64,000 nucleotides of DNA, taken from positions 1,307,023 through 1,371,022 of the forward strand of contig VXAI01000035.1 of assembly GCA_013399305.1 (NCBI GenBank). Direction: 5' to 3'. Each line of letters starts with the position of its first letter. The stretch's first letter is position 1. Shown here piece by piece: positions 41,481-57,719 of this stretch. The DNA is from Rostratula benghalensis (Eukaryota > Chordata > Aves > Charadriiformes > Rostratulidae). The notes beneath the pieces were generated by a model that saw only the letters and a program-made list of their open reading frames with translations, ran no database searches and was not told the DNA's origin. The translations under genes and the position numbers were made by a program.

Positions 41481-43116
41481 ATAGTGTGTGATGGAATCCA
41501 TCAGCATAGCCATACGGGGGTGTCATAAACATCCCTGAGATGTGAAAAACTCCTTTTATGTGTTTCTGACCCACTAGAGACATGGTAAAAACCTGAAGAT
41601 ATTAAAAAACAAAAAGGGGCTGGGGAGAGAGAGGAGGAGATCAGCTTGTGAATATTCACTGTGGAGCACGGACCAGCAGTTCTGCTGGAAGCAGTTTTAT
41701 ATGGCTTCTTTCTCATTTCCTTCTGGGACTGCTCATATAGAGGGGTTGGCTACACCTGAGCAGTTACAAACTGAGGGAGAAAGATGAAATCTCCATGTAT
41801 TTGTCTCATTTTATGGGACAGATGAATCTGTGTGAGGGCACCAGGCTCTAATCAATCAGCACACGCAAAGGTGGGTGTGTTTATAGGTATCCTCAGTCAT
41901 GAATCTCTGTTGGGTGCCTGGATGAGATGGTGTTGCTCCTCGTGCTGTCCCTTCTGCTGTCCTTTGCTTTGGTGCAGGTCTTGCTGCCATGAAGGGCTCT
42001 GTGGGGTCCTGTGCAGACTGACTCCAGCAAACATTTTACAAAGAGGATGCAGTTCTGGTCTCCCATTCTACGGTGGTAAATCTCTACTGACTGCAACAGG
42101 AGTCTCATTGCTGCTTTATGATGAGCAAAAAATCAGGCACTCATTAAATAATGTTAGGAATGAAGTATCGGAACACGTAGAAAGGCCAGATGAGATGAAT
42201 TGAGGGCTGTGAAAGGTTCGCAGGAGTGACTACATCTACATTTGGGTACAGATGTGTGTATGGAACATTGCATTTCATGTGTATGTTCCAAGTCAGTATC
42301 CCTCAAACAAATGAAAAACTCTTGCTAAACATTCCGTACAGTAAAATGTGTAAGAGGATAATGTTGCAGTCACCTTTACTTAATGTGTACATCTATTGAT
42401 ACAGTATGTAAAATATCATAACCATTAAAAATGTAATGATTTTCGAACGGTTAATGAGGGCTCCCAAATAAATTGGAGTGTCTCCATCTGCTCTCTTACA
42501 TTGTGGGTGATACTTTTCCATGGTAGAATGATCTTCAAATTTAATTCTGTGAGGAAGGAATCTGATCACAGTTTAATTTCAGTGCAAAATGCTGCCTTGC
42601 AATCAATAAAGCAATGTCAAAGAACTTTGATTTAATAGGAGCGAGAGATAACGTTCCCTGTCATATGCAGAATAGAGAGATGGGAACATTTCATTTAATT
42701 TCGTTGTAACAGATAGTATGCAACGTGGTTTTCAGAAAAAAACCTAATAAATCAATATGCCTGTATTATCTAAGTAGGATCCCATCATTAATTTTAAAGG
42801 TTTAACTGGTTGGGAGCATCTGAAGCGCACCTTCGGCTTAGCCACCTTCTGCCTGGACTCAATGGCAACGCTTCCATTTTCCTAAGAGCAAGCAATCTCA
42901 GTCTGGGGAAGTTAGGAGTCATTTACTGCAAAATGGAAATGAAACCTGTCCGGTCTTTGGGTCTACACCTACTGCTCTCTTGTGTGCTGCCTCTCCTCTT
43001 AAATCTCAGTCCGTGTTCTGCTGAAGTCTCATTGCCTGTCACTTGCCCTGCACGTGCTCAGCCTTTTCCCTTCTGCACACACGCACCCTCTCTGGTTTTG
43101 AATTTTAAAATGTGTG

Positions 43117-43182
43117 TGTGGGTTTTTTTTGTTTTGTTTTGTTTTGTGTCTTTTTTGGTTTTTTTTCTTAAAAAAAAAAAAG
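43117..43182. repeat. T-rich then A-rich low-complexity block
   Basis: GTGTGTGTG, then TTTTG units, then a run of T followed directly by 12 A. It can fold on itself and makes the frame at 42810-43370 look membrane-like (a phenylalanine/valine run). It is not coding. Confidence 0.8.
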
Positions 43183-44218
43183 TGCCCAACTCTAAAAATA
43201 ACTGGTTGTTTAGAGATTGCCTGGATACCATGCTGATTTTCAAAATGTGCTTTTCTCAAAACCAGCAGGGATCTGGACCTCAAAAGAATTCTTTTTCGAG
43301 GCTTTGCCTGCTCTCAGAAATAGCATTATCCCCAGATGATGTAAGAGCAGGTCAATATATCGCCTGGTAGAAATTCATGCTAATAGGTTGTTTTAGGTAA
43401 AGTTTTCAAGGACATTATTCTAAGCAGAAAGACTTAAGTATTAGTTTGGTAATAAAATATTATTTAGGTCGAAGCTAGAAGTATGCTGGCCCTCTGAGAC
43501 ATGCTTCTAGGCATCTCAGATTCCTGCCCTGGCTCTGGTGGGGAGAGCTTTACTCATACATTTAAAACAAATCTGAGGTTTTTTTATAGTTACTAATAAG
43601 CAAAGCAAAATCTTTAAATAAAATGGACTTCTGCATTTAGTATTGATTTCAAGTTGGGTGGGTGCATTTCCATGAATTTTCTGGGAAAAATAAATTTTTG
43701 GAGTTCTGTTACTGCTTTAAATGAAAATATGGCTTGCTGGCTGATGCTGAGTGTTGCAGAGGTAACGTAAGTCTGGTGTTTGTTCTTTGAGAAACTGAGT
43801 ATCTCAGCTCCAGTCCTCAGGCTCGCCCTGGATGAAGCTACAGGTGGCTGCTGCTGCTTCTTTTAGATACCTACAGATGCTGTATAGGCAGGAACTAGGT
43901 GTCATGGTATTTTCTATTGAATTATACCTCCCCAAAAGGTACCAAGAAAAATATCCTGTTGAAGCTTTAATCAAATTATTAAAGCAAACCAAGTTTGGCT
44001 TAATTTTGAAAAGAGAATAGTCTTAAAGAGTTCAAATATTAATATTGATTTTGATACCAGGTTATGTTTGGTTGGTTTAATTACATAGGTGTATTGAGAT
44101 CCAGGTGAAGCATTGATGAAAGAGAAATAGGATTTTTCTACTATAATATTTTAGTGGATATTTTAATGGATATCTCTTACTCTGTTTTTTGTTTGTGTTT
44201 TTTTTTTTTCTTTACTAG

Positions 44219-45810
<1,592 letters not shown>

Positions 45811-45849
45811 ACAATTTTGGAAGAAGATGTAGAAGATCCTGTATACCAG
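45811..45849 (+). CDS. DAB1: DAB1 39-nt exon with Y198 (residues 187-199)
   Basis: Thirteen codons, TILEEDVEDPVYQ. The initial T-I completes the Y185 motif YQTI, and the final Y198-Q199 starts the next motif. It is phase 0-0, so skipping keeps frame and leaves Y185 followed by the next exon's Y-I (still YQxI). The acceptor is TTTGCTGTAG; the donor GTAATT has T at +5 and is weak, as expected for a very small regulated exon. Alternative use of this part of DAB1 is known in chick and mouse development. Confidence 0.97.
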
Positions 45850-47223
<1,374 letters not shown>

Positions 47224-49108
47224 TAAAATCGCTAACTTCGGTGTTCTCATTGCAACGCTTGCAAGCATTTAGCAAAGTACATTCCATATCTATTTCACTT
47301 TTATTGGTTTTCATTCATCATAAAAAAAGTGTCTGGCATTTCATCCTGGTGACATAACGTGAATAATACGCCCCAGTCTCAGTGTGGTTTTTCTGTTGTT
47401 TGCCATTTCAGCTTCTGCAAATTTTATTAACTTGCTCAACTTAACAAACAGTCTTAAACTTTTGAGTACAACATCTAAGGTGATAAACAGTGGATTCCCT
47501 TCTTTTCTTTTTTTTCCTGTTCATTTTTTGAAACCCTTTACACATGTTCTAAGAAACATGTTCTGAAATCTCCCGGAGGGCAGACCATCCACGCGATTTT
47601 TAGAAAGATATTTTGATGGCAGTGCTCTTCTTTCTGGCTGACCAAGGAAATAACTGAGCAAAACCTCTCTGAGCTCTCAACGAATATCCTCCAGATTGGG
47701 GAAACTGCTTTCAGAGTGCATATGTTATGTCAGAGCCCAAGCTTGTGTTCCTCAGACTGACAAAAAAATTGCATTGAAAGCAATATAAAATAATCTTTTG
47801 TCGTTCAACTTATCCTCAAGGGATTGGTACAGGGTTTATTAAAATATAATGTAATTCATTTTGTATCACATACTAGAGGCAAATCCGGAGATAGACAGAA
47901 ATGTCTGTATGCTGTAAGAAAATTGAGATTTAAGGAAATCATTTAGGATGGAGGGGAGGGAGATTGAAGCAGCGATTAAGCATTTCATCTGGTTGTGCTA
48001 GAGGTTGATCTGCTAATAGGACAAGCTTGTCTAAGGCAGGCAGGAGTAGGGATAGAACAAAAAAGAAAAGGGAAAGTAATTTTTTTAAGTAATAAAACAG
48101 GTAGGAAGATAGCAGAAAAAATGGTAGAATAGGGTAGCTGTAAGCCAAAAGAAAAAGAAGCTAAATGAGAAAGGGGAAAGTGCGTTAAACATTGGGAAAT
48201 AATCACCTCATAGACCCCATCACAGGGCCATTAACACAAGATTCATTTAACTTGTCTCTGTTGATGTCCTGGCACCCCACCACCCACTCTAGAATCTGCA
48301 TCTTTCAGCATCTCTAGACCAAGACATGCAAAGCTCTCAAGGTGAGACTTTGCCCAAGGTGGAAGATTTTCTGCCACATAGTACTGAAAGTTTGACTATT
48401 TTCAGGAAAGAAATCCCTCAATTCATGACTATTCTAATTGTCAGCTTTGTGCTAGAAACAACATTCTAATGACAGCTCTGTTCAGATGAGAAATTTCTGG
48501 TTGTTGTTCCTCAAAGTGCAGAGCTTTAGTGAGGTTGTAGCGGAGTACAGGTGTAAGCAAAGAAAATGGTGTCCTTGCTCCCAGCACTTGGAGATCTTAG
48601 AGGAAACCAGTGGGTTGGGAAGAAGTAGGAACTGTACTCTGAGGAATGGCCTAAAGAACAGGAATGTTTTAAAATGGAAATAGAAGCTGATAATCAGACA
48701 GTGAGGTCTTGCCTCATCTCAAGGTATTGCTCTCGCTGTCCTGTGAGTCACCAGAGAAGTGTTTCCTCCCACAGTGCCACACAGAAAATACCTGTCATTA
48801 ATATACCATACACTCAGTATATGGAGTGTCATCTTCTGTATTTACTACAGCCAATACCTTGACTACAGTAAACGCTGAGATTAGAGAGCTGGGAGTCTTT
48901 TTCCATTGTCTGTTGTAATTGACAGATGCTGAAGTATCACTACCATAGACTTGCCCAGAGCCGTGAGCTTCCAAGTTCCCATGGACTTCGTGAGCTCTTG
49001 CCTTGCTGCAAATCTGGATTCCTGCAGCTCAGATCTTAAATTACTGGCAAAACTATTTATCTTACAAGATCTTGGTGATTTAAAAATTTGAAAAGGTTCT
49101 ATTTTTTT

Positions 49109-49123
49109 TGTTGTTGTTGTTGT
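49109..49123. repeat. GTT trinucleotide run
   Basis: Five or so GTT units flanked by T runs on both sides. Confidence 0.75.
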
Positions 49124-49840
49124 AATTTTTTTTTTAGTTTGATGAAAATTAGTGCCAGCTTCTAGTATTTACTACAAACCCTTCCCCATACTGCACTTTG
49201 ATAAACACGCATCTGTTCAGTAACCTCATGCATCCTTCCTTCAGCCTGCCCAAATCTTTCATCTGGGGCTGCTCTTGGTTTTTCAACCAAGAGCTGGGAT
49301 GCAAAGAATTCATTTCTCCCTTGGTGGAAAAGATTCCCGCCCAGTGGGTAACTGGAGGTGGAAGATACGTGCTGAAAGTGACAATTACAGACATTTCTTT
49401 TTAACATAGTAGGGGCCACAAATTTCTTTTTAAGCACTATTTCTCTGTCTGTCACCTTTCCTTGATGCATTACCCCAAAGACTGTCTGTGTCTGTCTCCT
49501 CCTTTAATATTGTCTGTCTGTATAAGTTGCTCCGATGTTAGAAAAAGCAGGATGATGGTGAGTAAAAACAACAAGAAAACAGGCTGTGTCAAGTGGGGAG
49601 AGAAAAACGTCTTGCAGAAAAGTTTCTCAGTCTTGGTATAAGAAGTCAGAAGCTTTTCCCTAATGTAATTGTAAGCTGAAGTAAGACAGCAGGGATAAGC
49701 GCTGGGAAAGGCTCATTTCGTAACGAGCTGTGGATAGGAATGAGCAAAGTGGGGTGACTTCATGGAGGAATTGACTGATGGGGAAAATTTCCAGCAAGAA
49801 AAGAAAAATATGTGCTGCTGATAGTTTATCTTACCACAGT

Positions 49841-49980
49841 GTCCTCGATGCCCCATCCTTGGAAGTGTTTAAGGCCAGGCTGGATGGGGCTTTGAGCAAC
49901 CTGCTCTGGTGGGACGTGGCAGGGGGGTTGGAACTCGATCTTTAAGGTCCCTTCCAACTCTAACCATTCCATGATTCTAT
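49841..49980 (+). mobile_element. CR1 LINE, very short sense tail
   Basis: Only about 140 bp of the 3' end: GATGCCCCATCCTTGGAAG, then AAGGCCAGGCTGGATGGGGC, and a terminus CCATGATTCTATT. It is severely 5'-truncated. Confidence 0.9.
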
Positions 49981-51294
49981 TACAAAGGCTAGGATTTCCA
50001 ATGACTTACAAATCCACCATTCTTGGTTTCTACTATTATCTTGTCATTTATCAGTCTCCTCCCCTCTTACCACTTTTGTGTTATCTAATGTCATAGGTGG
50101 TTTTAGTGGAGAAGACTTTGAGAAAGCCAAGGCAAGCAAGTCATTCCCAGGATAGGAATAGAAGAGATATTCCAAAAAGCTCATTTGGTTTCTGTGAGGG
50201 CTCTCTCTCTTGAAAAACTTCCACAATGTGCACCAAGTTAAAGGTGCACCATTTCCCATGAAGACTTTGACATTTAAACATGGGCAAGAGAACGTTTGAA
50301 CGGTAGAGTTTTTGACATCCTATACAGAATAAGAAATGATAGTACATTTAAAAGAATAAAAAACATTCCTTCAGCTTCCCCTAAACCAGGCTTCCTCTAA
50401 TATCAGAACTCTTAAGATATATTTGTTGCCTTAAAAACCAAAGTAGTAATCCATTTTTTGTCACAGCTGCAGTATTATTTCTCATGTTAACCTGTGAGGT
50501 TTCATTAAAGTCTGATGTGTAACCTTCTTAAGCTGAATGCCCTTGATCAGTGGAAAAGCAGCACTGATTTACTTAGAGCATTCATGCCTGTTTAGAGCGT
50601 ATTTTTACTGTTCTTTTTGCTCGTGTCATAAACAAAGGGCCTTCAGTGCTTCTAGGAAGGAAAAGAAATACAAGCACGAACTGTAAATATGTAAAGCAGC
50701 ATTCCTTAGGCAAGCAAAGCCCAGTATTACAAAGCAACTGAATTTACATGAGCAGGTTGTGAATGCCTAAGGTGTAAAACATGACTGTTGACTTGACGAA
50801 AGAGCAGCCCAACATTTTGTAAGCATATTGTCCCCTGTCCACGTGAGGTGGTTGACTTCAGCTCCCTGGCAGTGTCAGACTCTGACAGGCCAGTAATTCC
50901 TTAGTAAAATGGCAGAATTGTAACCAAACATCACCTAGAGCAGCTGCAGGACCCCATCACTGCAAGGCTACATGTTATGACTTCATTTGATTTAGATAAT
51001 TAAAGGAATTGGAAGGAAGAAATCTAATGCCAAAGGCCAAACATCTCTTTCCCTTAAATTGGTAGTTTCGCTCTAGATCTTTGCCACAGAAGAAGGTGAT
51101 GTACTGACCTGATCATGACTTCATGTGCATCTTCTAACCCCCAAGTAAAATAAAAAGCAAACATTTAAGTAGGAAGGAGATGCAAGAGTACCTGGACTTA
51201 ATGCAGCCAAACCTAACTGAGAATGAAAGTCTGATTTCTAAACAGCGTTGGGCTTTAGATAGATGTTTTATTTCTTCAGTGTCACCTCCATTAA

Positions 51295-51528
<234 letters not shown>

Positions 51529-51770
51529 TAAAGAAGGTCTGTGTCCTAGCTCCTCTGACTTTCCTTGTTGTACATAATATTTGATTCCTCATGATGCGAG
51601 TTTTATCAGGGGTGTGTTATGGCTTGATAGGGTTGGTTCAGAACAACCAGGATTGTAAATATCACTTATATCCATCTAATCCATTACTTAAATTTCCTTT
51701 CTGTCTTTTTTGACTCGTTCTTATGGAAGTCACCGTTTATAAATGTGCTAGCAGTTGACAGTGAGCCTTC

Positions 51771-51786
51771 TGCATGTTAATGCATG
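51771..51786 (+). promoter_or_regulatory. Paired TGCATG motifs (RBFOX-type splicing sites)
   Basis: TGCATG occurs at 51771-51776 and again at 51781-51786, about 270 nt downstream of the exon donor. RBFOX proteins bind (U)GCAUG, and sites downstream of an exon usually promote its inclusion in neurons and muscle. Further copies lie at 52551-52556 and, upstream of the cassette exon, at 61236-61241. The motif is seen; binding is inferred. Confidence 0.4.
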
Positions 51787-52837
51787 AGTCGATGCTGCCT
51801 GGATTAGAAGGGTTCCTCTGTTCCCCAATGCTTATCATTCTTGAGTGAGCCTGGGCTGCATTTTCTCCCGTGTGCTCTGTCAGAGCTGTACTTTATCTAT
51901 TGTGCTTCTTCCAGCTTGGTTTAGTAGAACAGCAGGGGAGGCAAGGCATAGATAGCATGGATGTTGAGAGAAGTAGCATTAAGAAAAGGTGTGTCAGAAC
52001 ATTGTGACCTCTGTGGTTGCTTTCTGTGGCTATAACTTCTACACCTCTCAGAAGACTTCCTGGTGAATACAGCATGCTGATAGGTAAAGATTTCATAAGG
52101 ACCTTCAACTCAAATATTACCCAAAAAAATGGGAATTTGCATTAGAATTACTTTTCTGTCATTTGGAAAAAACCAAAACCAAAACAAAAAACAACCCAAC
52201 CAAACAAGTTACATCAAAATCCAACCTAACATACACAATAGAAAAGCAGTGATTTTTTCCAATAAAACCAGCTTCTATGGCAGGTTGGTAAGGACTCCAG
52301 AGGTACAGGGCAGAGATTTGTGTAATTGCCATTGGTTCAAACAGGGTGCAGAAAGACATCACTCAACAAATTACTGTGTGGCAGAATCTTTGCTCTGTAT
52401 ATTGAATTGCTTTCCAGGTTATTATGGGCTGTAATCGGCACATGGAGATATCCTCCCATTATTGCTACGTATTGTTTATGTAGTGCTTTAAGTATACAGT
52501 GGCTACAGGTCAATATAGGTTGTAAACTTAGCTCTTTCTGTCCCGTGCCTTGCATGGGTAGTTGACTGTATTAAAAAATCAGATTAATACACTGTTGTAT
52601 CCAAATGGCACCCTTCTTTTACTGTTTATTATTTCTGTGTATTTTGAAGAATTGAAGCATTTATCCTTGTATATGGAATAGTAACAAGTAGCTGAGAGAA
52701 AAAGTGGAGGGGCAGATGCCTTAGCTTACTGAAGGGCAGGGCAGGTTATGCTGTTTAATATAAACTTGTGCCATAGATATCTTGAGAAAATATTCAGTAA
52801 CATTAGTTATATGCAATATTAGTATTTCTGAGTATTT

Positions 52838-53346
52838 CACAGAACCATAGAATGATATGGGGTTTGGAATGTCTCCAGAGACAGAGACTCCACCACCTTT
52901 CTGGGCAGCCTCTGCCAGGGCTATGCCACCTGCAAAGTGAAGAAGTTCCTCCTCATGTTTAGATGGAACTTCTTATGTTCAAGTTTGTCCCTTGTCATTT
53001 CCTCTTCTCCTGTCACTGGACACCACTGAAAAAAGACTGACCCCATTCTCCTGACACCCATCCTTGAAGTATTTATAGGTGTTGATCAGATTTCCCTCAG
53101 TCTTCTCCAGACTAGAAAGACCCAAGTCCCTCAGCCTTTCCTCATAAGAGAGGCCCCTCATTATCTTTGTGGTCCTCTGCTGTCCCCTCTCCAGCAGTTC
53201 CCTGTCTTTCTTGAACTGGAGAGCCCAGAACTGGACACAGTGCTTCAGCTGGGTTCTCCCCAGGGCAGAGCAGAGGGGGAGGATGACCTCCCTTGACCCA
53301 CTGGATGCTCTCTTCTTGGCGCACCCCAGGATGCCATTGGCATTCG
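52838..53346 (-). mobile_element. CR1 LINE, antisense, with internal deletion
   Basis: About 510 bp. Reverse reading gives LGCAKKRASSGSREVILP, LLERGQQRTTKIMRG and LRDLGLSSLEKTEGN. The complement of the terminus (ACCATAGAATGATATGG) at the left passes abruptly into the GAATGTCTCCAGAGA region, so roughly 100 bp of the usual tail is missing. The frames at 52979-53452 and 53142-53636 on the minus strand are remnants of its reverse transcriptase. Confidence 0.92.
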
Positions 53347-53422
53347 TGTGAGAATGGAGGAAAACGAAGGAGAAGGTTAAGAATTTCAGTCTGCTGTAAG
53401 CATGGGGAAAATGCCTGTGTTC

Positions 53423-53442
53423 GAGAGAGAGAGAGAGAGAGA
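53423..53442. repeat. GA microsatellite, 10 units
   Basis: Uninterrupted (GA)10, starting about 75 bp past the right end of the CR1 copy. Likely length-variable. Confidence 0.9.
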
Positions 53443-56400
53443 CTCCTTTCATCTAAGCATGTGGTAAATTGCACAGCTTGGGTGGTGCACCGAGACCAAG
53501 ATGCCGAATAAAACAGATAAATGCTGTGGAGGGGCTGGATGGGGGCCTGACTGGTGAGACTTCTGTGTTTTGCACAAACAAACAAAACTTGCCATAAATA
53601 TTTCATGATAAGCCACTGAAAGGAGGGAGGCACCATCGTGCTGCCTGGGAAATTTTAGAGAAATAACTCATGTTGCATAACTAATTCAGGTCTTTGTGGA
53701 TAAGCTGTAGATTTCTCATTCATTTCTCATATAGTTCAGTGTTGAATTTTTCCACTGTACATTTTGTGTGACTTTTTTATTATTCCTTCAGCGATGTTTC
53801 AGATTTACTCTGGGTTTAGTCTGTAATTTAGGCCCTTGCAGTATGACTGGGTATACAGTACACTTGCAATCATGTCTGCAGACACTTTGGTATTAGACTG
53901 TCCTGGTAAAGAGCATGACTGTGAGATACAGAGCATATGGAACCTACTCTGTAATCATCAAATATATTTAATCTGTCATCTCCATGAAGCTGGTTACAAA
54001 ACTGGTTTTGTTTTTGTTTGGGTTTTTTTTGCTATTTCGTTGTTAAATGTAAAGGGATTATGGCTTATTCTTCCAACAAGTTATGTAGTTTAGGAAGAAA
54101 AAGAGAAGGAGGAGAGGAAAAGATATGTAGCTGAGATTTTTGTTTCACCTTTTTATTACTAAGTATTAAAAAAAAAAAAGAAAAGCAGCAATAGCTCTTA
54201 AAATTAATAATTTAATATTCCACTGCCCATCTGATTTATTGCTCACCCTTCCACATCTGAGACTCTCTGTCATTGAGACACTTGCCATAATTTTTTGTTC
54301 AATTTATAGCTGTCATTATTATATAAACCTCTAAAATTCAATCTGAGGGCAAATAATCTAGCTCATCTACCTGGTTGAAACATATTAAGGACACTTGCTT
54401 TATTAGGAGATCTTGCTTTCATTAATTTCATAATGGATGAATAAAGTGAGAAACTTTTTATAGCTCCTGATAGGTTTCAGGCACCATGAATTCTCTTTCC
54501 CACTGATAAATACAACAATTAATAAAAATGCAGCAAGTTGTGCTTGAGTTCTAACTGAATTCCTCCTGTTCCCTGAGCAGGCATCCATGTTCCATCTTGG
54601 GGTTGTCTTCTTCTGGTGTGTTGTCAGGCAAGTTATCTCTAGTCTCTGCAAGTAAAAGTGAGGGATACTGAAGTACTCATGAAGGTGCCCTCTACCCTTC
54701 TCTCTCTGTAGCCAGCGTAGAGAAAATGCTGCTTCCCAGGAGAGTTCCTCCTGTCTGCGTGAGGCGTCCCTTGTAGGTAGAAATAAACCTATGTCTGGAC
54801 ATCGTTCTTCCATGGCTGCAGAAGTTTAAACAGCTTGCAGATATGGTAACTTCTGAATAGCTAGGGTTAGGTGGGGTGGGGTCTACCACAGTGTGAAAAC
54901 TAAAAGCCAGAACCCATTTTCTAAAGGTTACTGTGAAACCGGGAAGCATAATTCATACTGGTTTTCTGTAAGATACAGCTTCTTAAGAAACCAGGACCGT
55001 CTGGGGCAAGTACTGCTTTCTGTGTGTGTATGGCAACCCAGGGGAGCTGAGGGCCTGAAGCATCTTGCCTGGTAGTGCCATGAAGCAGAAGTACTCAAGG
55101 TCATGGGGGTCTGAGGTAGCCGTTGTACGTACACGATGCCCTGCCGTTGTGCGAGGCCGTTTGTCAGAAGGCATCAAAGAGCTTTATAGAGTGACTCCTC
55201 GTGATCTCTGATATCAAGTAATGTAAACACGGCACGAATGAGGCGGAAAAGAATGAGTCTGGGATCTCCGAGTTGGAACGTACCCACTGAACTCAGTTAT
55301 GAGCGGTGGCTGGCTGCCAAGTCACTTCTCTGACATTGGGATGAAAAGATTGCTTACTCAATGTCATTCTTGTCTTTCCCCATCTCTTTGCTGCGTCCCT
55401 TCCCAGCAAATCCTACTGTCCTGTAGATTGCCTCTCCAAACACACACTCTTCATGCCATCCAGTATCATCCCAGTATCTCTCCCTTTCTTTGTATCGACT
55501 CACACTTCTTGTATTCATTCCTGTTTTCTCTCTGCTCCTTCCTTAGACCAGTTCTCCTATTCTCCACTCGCTGAGAATAGGCATCAAGCCAGACAAAGGA
55601 AGCAAGCTTACCCCAAAGAGCTTGTGTTAAGTGCTACACGCTCTGCTTAGAAATTGTAGTTCTGTATGTGAAATTAACTGTTCTAAAAAAAGTGAAATGT
55701 TTAATGAGCTCCTTTTGTCATAATTTCCCCTCGTCTCCCCGTTATACATCCACATCAAGTTCTACCTGTCACGGTGTTTTTAGTAATAAGAGTCAGACTG
55801 TAAATACCCTTCATGGAGACTGTCAGTCACATCACAATAAAACCTCTTCTCGTCAAAATGTCTAAACTATCTGCTTACAATTTTATGAAGGCTTTCAAAC
55901 AACTCGTCTTACTGCTGTTTAAAGATTCAGGGCATTAGAGCTGATGCCTTACAATGCAGGCAGTCATCTGGCTAGTACCAACGAGGAGGAAAACGTTAAC
56001 AAACCAGGGTGGGAATGAACAGGGAGGAACTTGGCTGCCTTGGGGGCAGGGAATGGGAGGAGCAGATGAAGAAGGGCTGGACTCAAGTGCACTTAGGTCT
56101 AGAGGCCATAAGGGCTGCCTGACCCTTCTGCCCGAACTAGAAAACTGCCTTTGGGGAAACTCACTTGTAATTCTGGCTGGGATTCCAGTGCCATTTGCAG
56201 GTCTGATTTGTTCAGGTCTTGTGTCAGAGGAATTGTGCCTGGGGACATCTGGAAGGCATGGCCAGCCCTGGGCTCTACCAGCTCACGTGGAAAGTCAGTC
56301 CCTGGAGAAGCGTCCAGGATGTGCAAATGTCTGGCAATAAAGTAGTTCAGAGCTGCTTCCCAAATAACCCTCACCATCCTCTACAAAGTGAATTCCTTCT

Positions 56401-57719
56401 GTGACACTTGCTTTGGAGAAGAGCTTTGTAACTCTGCCGTGCTACCAGATGAAATGTTTTGCTCTTTTCCTTTGTTTCCAGTTTTCTGCTGACTGGAAAA
56501 ACATGTTTCTTTTCAATGGCTCTGCACTGCATCAGCCACGTACAGTAAATTGCATGTATGTGTAAGGCTACCTAAATCTAAAGTCAGGCTTATGTTTCTA
56601 TAAGGGAGATGTTAGTGCCTGTTAGTGCAGAGTAAATGTAAATTATAACAGCTTTTGCAGCTTGCATCAACATTTTGAAAGCCTCGGTGCTTAGTTCAAC
56701 AACACAGGGGTATTTCTGGACTCACAGCATTACTTTTAAATATGTGTGATGTGATGGTGTGTACCATACTCTCTGAACCCATCACATGGGGGCTGGAGAA
56801 GATACGGAGGAGGTGACCATGTGGCTGGGACCTTTGCACCAGCATCCTCTGGGCTCTGAGAAAGTTTAATTATCTTGGGTGTTGTGTTGCCTGGAAGCAG
56901 CATGGGTCTGGCTCTAAGCTGGAGTCACTGTTTTGGACTCTTGATTTATTAGAGTCTATCAGAGAGGAGTGGTAATTGAAGCATTTTAAATGCCATTTTC
57001 TCTAAGAGTAAATACCTAAAGTACACGGGGAATTCAGAATTAAGTTCCCTTCAGATGAAGAGACAAAATAAACAAATGAGTAAGCGCATGTTTTGATCAT
57101 ATGAAGAGATCCTTAATTTAAAGGAAGCTATCGAGCAACAGAGAAGCAATTCACTCAAACACTCCTCAATAATCTATTATGTCAATTATCCTTAACCATG
57201 CCACCTCTTTAGCTGCATAAGGTTGACTAACAACATTTTTAACCAGCACATCCAGTGCTTCCCAGTGAACAGGCAGAGGAAACTGGGACAGTTGGTGAAT
57301 GCCATGAAGCTCAAGGCTACGCTGTAGTTGGGTAGATCGTACCGTAGTCAGTACTTGGGTTTCTTACTTCAAATAAAAATACAGAGGAGAAGAATTACCT
57401 GAAGAAGAGTGCTTCTGACGAGTAAGAGTTACCCTATGAAATTGAAAAGAAGAATTTTAAACAGGAGGGTTCCTTGTGCCATGGGATTCTGAGCCCTGGA
57501 GCTGAACCCCGTGTATGTGTTGGATGCTTAAGTGCATGTATTTCAGATAAAAATCAGTCAGTGTAGTTTTAGGGCAACCCAGGTGGCTGTGTAGATCTGG
57601 GCTGATGACAACGTTGCTGCTGCCATTACCTCTTTAACTGGGACAGGTTACGGCATCTGGGGACCCTTAGGATCTGTAGGAGGCTGAAGATGGCAAAGAC
57701 ATTGACAATTTTTCCTTCA

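Larger units (their letters stand above)
23714..44218 (+). other. DAB1: DAB1 20.5-kb intron
   Basis: The largest complete intron in the window at 20,505 nt. It carries CR1 pieces near 25946-26170, 31592-31878, 32997-33290 and 39381-39751, an old L2/L3-like LINE near 29890-30570, a TA repeat near 28512-28532 and a 21-bp tandem duplication at 35735-35776. AT-rich blocks resembling conserved non-coding DNA lie near 27840-28020, 37930-38030 and 41240-41480. It ends with a T-rich run and TAG at 44216-44218. The rest appears as ordinary intron; the open frame at 42810-43370 is not supported as a gene. Confidence 0.9.

Noticed and set aside
43117..43182. T-rich repeat compared with the ATTTT/ATTTC expansion site known in human DAB1 (SCA37)
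   Set aside because: The human repeat lies in an Alu in a 5' intron; this tract has TTTTG and poly-A units, a different position and no Alu.
42810..43370. 186-codon open frame with hydrophobic stretches resembling a signal peptide and a membrane segment
   Set aside because: The hydrophobic run is translated low-complexity T/GT/A sequence; no homology recognised, no splice or promoter context.
53142..53636. 164-codon minus-strand open frame
   Set aside because: Derived from the antisense CR1 at 52838-53346 and the GA microsatellite.
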